Made by a program: the position numbers and the translations under genes
Notes under the pieces: generated by a model
What the model was told of the DNA's origin: nothing
The model's input: the letters and a program-made list of their open reading frames with translations, nothing else
Database searches by the model: none
In this document: piece after piece, positions 5,695 to 6,101 of the stretch
Numbering within the stretch: position 1 is the first letter of the stretch
How the letters are laid out: each line of letters starts with the position of its first letter
Source: Bacteroidales bacterium
GTDB taxonomy: Bacteria; Bacteroidota; Bacteroidia; Bacteroidales; WCHB1-69
Direction: 5' to 3'
Assembly: GCA_031266895.1 (NCBI GenBank)
Contig: JAISAD010000068.1
Span: forward strand, 1-6,101
Length of the DNA: 6,101 bases

Positions 5695-6101
5695 ATGAGA
5701 AATAACCTGCCATGTGGACTCATCATCGGCGGGTTGTCGCTAAGCATAGCACTGTTGAATATCGAAAGCCCCAAACAATCGGATTATTCGGGCGGATATG
5801 CACCCTTTGCAAGGGTAAAAGCAACCCATAACCCGATACACGACAAAGGAGACAAAACAGGAGCACTACTTCCTGAGTTCCCTGAACACTCTGAACAAGC
5901 TCCAGCCAATGCAGCTGACGAAGCCGTTGCCGCCGCTTTTGTCTATAACCTTGGTGAAGCGAGCATCTCCGGTGAAGCCGGGGCACTAAGCCAGGAGACG
6001 GAGCTAACCATCTCCGGCCTGGAGACTCGCGAGTTGCCGCCGCTGGAGCAGGGCATGGTAAACGTAACGGGCGATTACGCAGCCTACCGCATGCTGCCGC
6101 A
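5695..6101 (+). CDS. N-terminus of a probable large SpvB/Rhs-type surface or toxin-like protein (3' partial)
   Basis: The frame stays open for 135 codons from ATG 5695 to the window end; an in-frame TAA at 5680 fixes this as the first ATG. Residues 1-25 (a basic start, then LIIGGLSLSIALL) look like a signal peptide or membrane anchor. Residues 26-80 are a low-complexity linker rich in Pro, Glu and Ala. From about 84 comes a beta-rich segment with GEAGALSQETELTISGL (93-109) and ELPPLEQGMVNVTG (113-126), ending at AYRMLP. As I recall, this pattern (an [A/S]LPPL-[DE]-QGM-x-N-V-T run followed by YR-[FM]-LPHG) occurs near the N-terminus of very long Bacteroidota proteins with SpvB/TcaC and Rhs/YD-repeat regions. 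The family call rests on recalled pattern only, as the diagnostic domains lie outside the window. GC is about 61% over 5941-6101, well above the neighbours. It probably shares a transcript with the preceding gene. Confidence 0.55.
   Translation, partial: MRNNLPCGLIIGGLSLSIALLNIESPKQSDYSGGYAPFARVKATHNPIHDKGDKTGALLPEFPEHSEQAPANAADEAVAAAFVYNLGEASISGEAGALSQETELTISGLETRELPPLEQGMVNVTGDYAAYRMLP

Noticed and set aside
3663..5727. Similar protein starts of the HTH gene (MRNKLPIGLVI) and the last gene (MRNNLPCGLII)
   Set aside because: The DNA differs mostly at synonymous and other positions, and the proteins diverge completely after residue 11, so I read it as coincidence rather than a duplicated leader.
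5723..5986. Minus-strand open frame of 87 codons near the right end
   Set aside because: The plus frame over the same bases is open to the window edge and encodes a recognisable pattern; the antisense product is Arg/Leu/Gln-rich as expected of a GC-rich shadow.

Overview
The window looks like chromosomal DNA from the phylum Bacteroidota, probably Bacteroidales or a close relative. Three genes end in type IX secretion (T9SS) type A sorting domains. Promoter-like elements match the Bacteroidota TAnnTTTG -7 consensus rather than TATAAT. Start codons lack Shine-Dalgarno sequences and have A-rich leaders. The genus cannot be fixed from sequence alone.

Left part (1-402): the tail of a T9SS cargo gene (stop at 87-89), a hairpin terminator, then a monocistronic tRNA-Phe(GAA) with its own -7 element and a strong T-tract terminator.

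Middle (441-3600): a tight three-gene unit, all on the + strand. A conserved Bacteroidota protein resembling DUF6913 overlaps dapA (lysine/diaminopimelate biosynthesis) by an ATGA junction. Five bases after dapA comes a secreted M14 zinc carboxypeptidase with a complete catalytic set, a carboxypeptidase-D-like pocket for basic residues and a T9SS tail. It resembles the Lys/Arg carboxypeptidase CPG70 of Porphyromonas gingivalis. DapA itself has unusual residues in its pyruvate-binding loop and lacks several residues of the E. coli lysine-feedback site.

Right part (3663-6101): an orphan 85-residue helix-turn-helix protein, an AT-rich spacer with an imperfect hairpin and a good Bacteroidota-type promoter, and a 523-residue T9SS-secreted protein with a LamG-like domain and a GLGRDD/YQKQS module. 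After a 45-base gap comes the start of a GC-rich gene that runs off the window. Its first 135 residues resemble the N-terminal part of very large SpvB/Rhs-type (toxin-complex-like) Bacteroidota surface proteins. This last pair is the most likely place for a less-described system, but the window holds only the first 135 codons of the second gene.

There is no sign of CRISPR arrays, insertion sequences or an origin. The only gene-free stretches are 90-279 (terminator plus tRNA promoter) and 3921-4077 (hairpin plus promoter).
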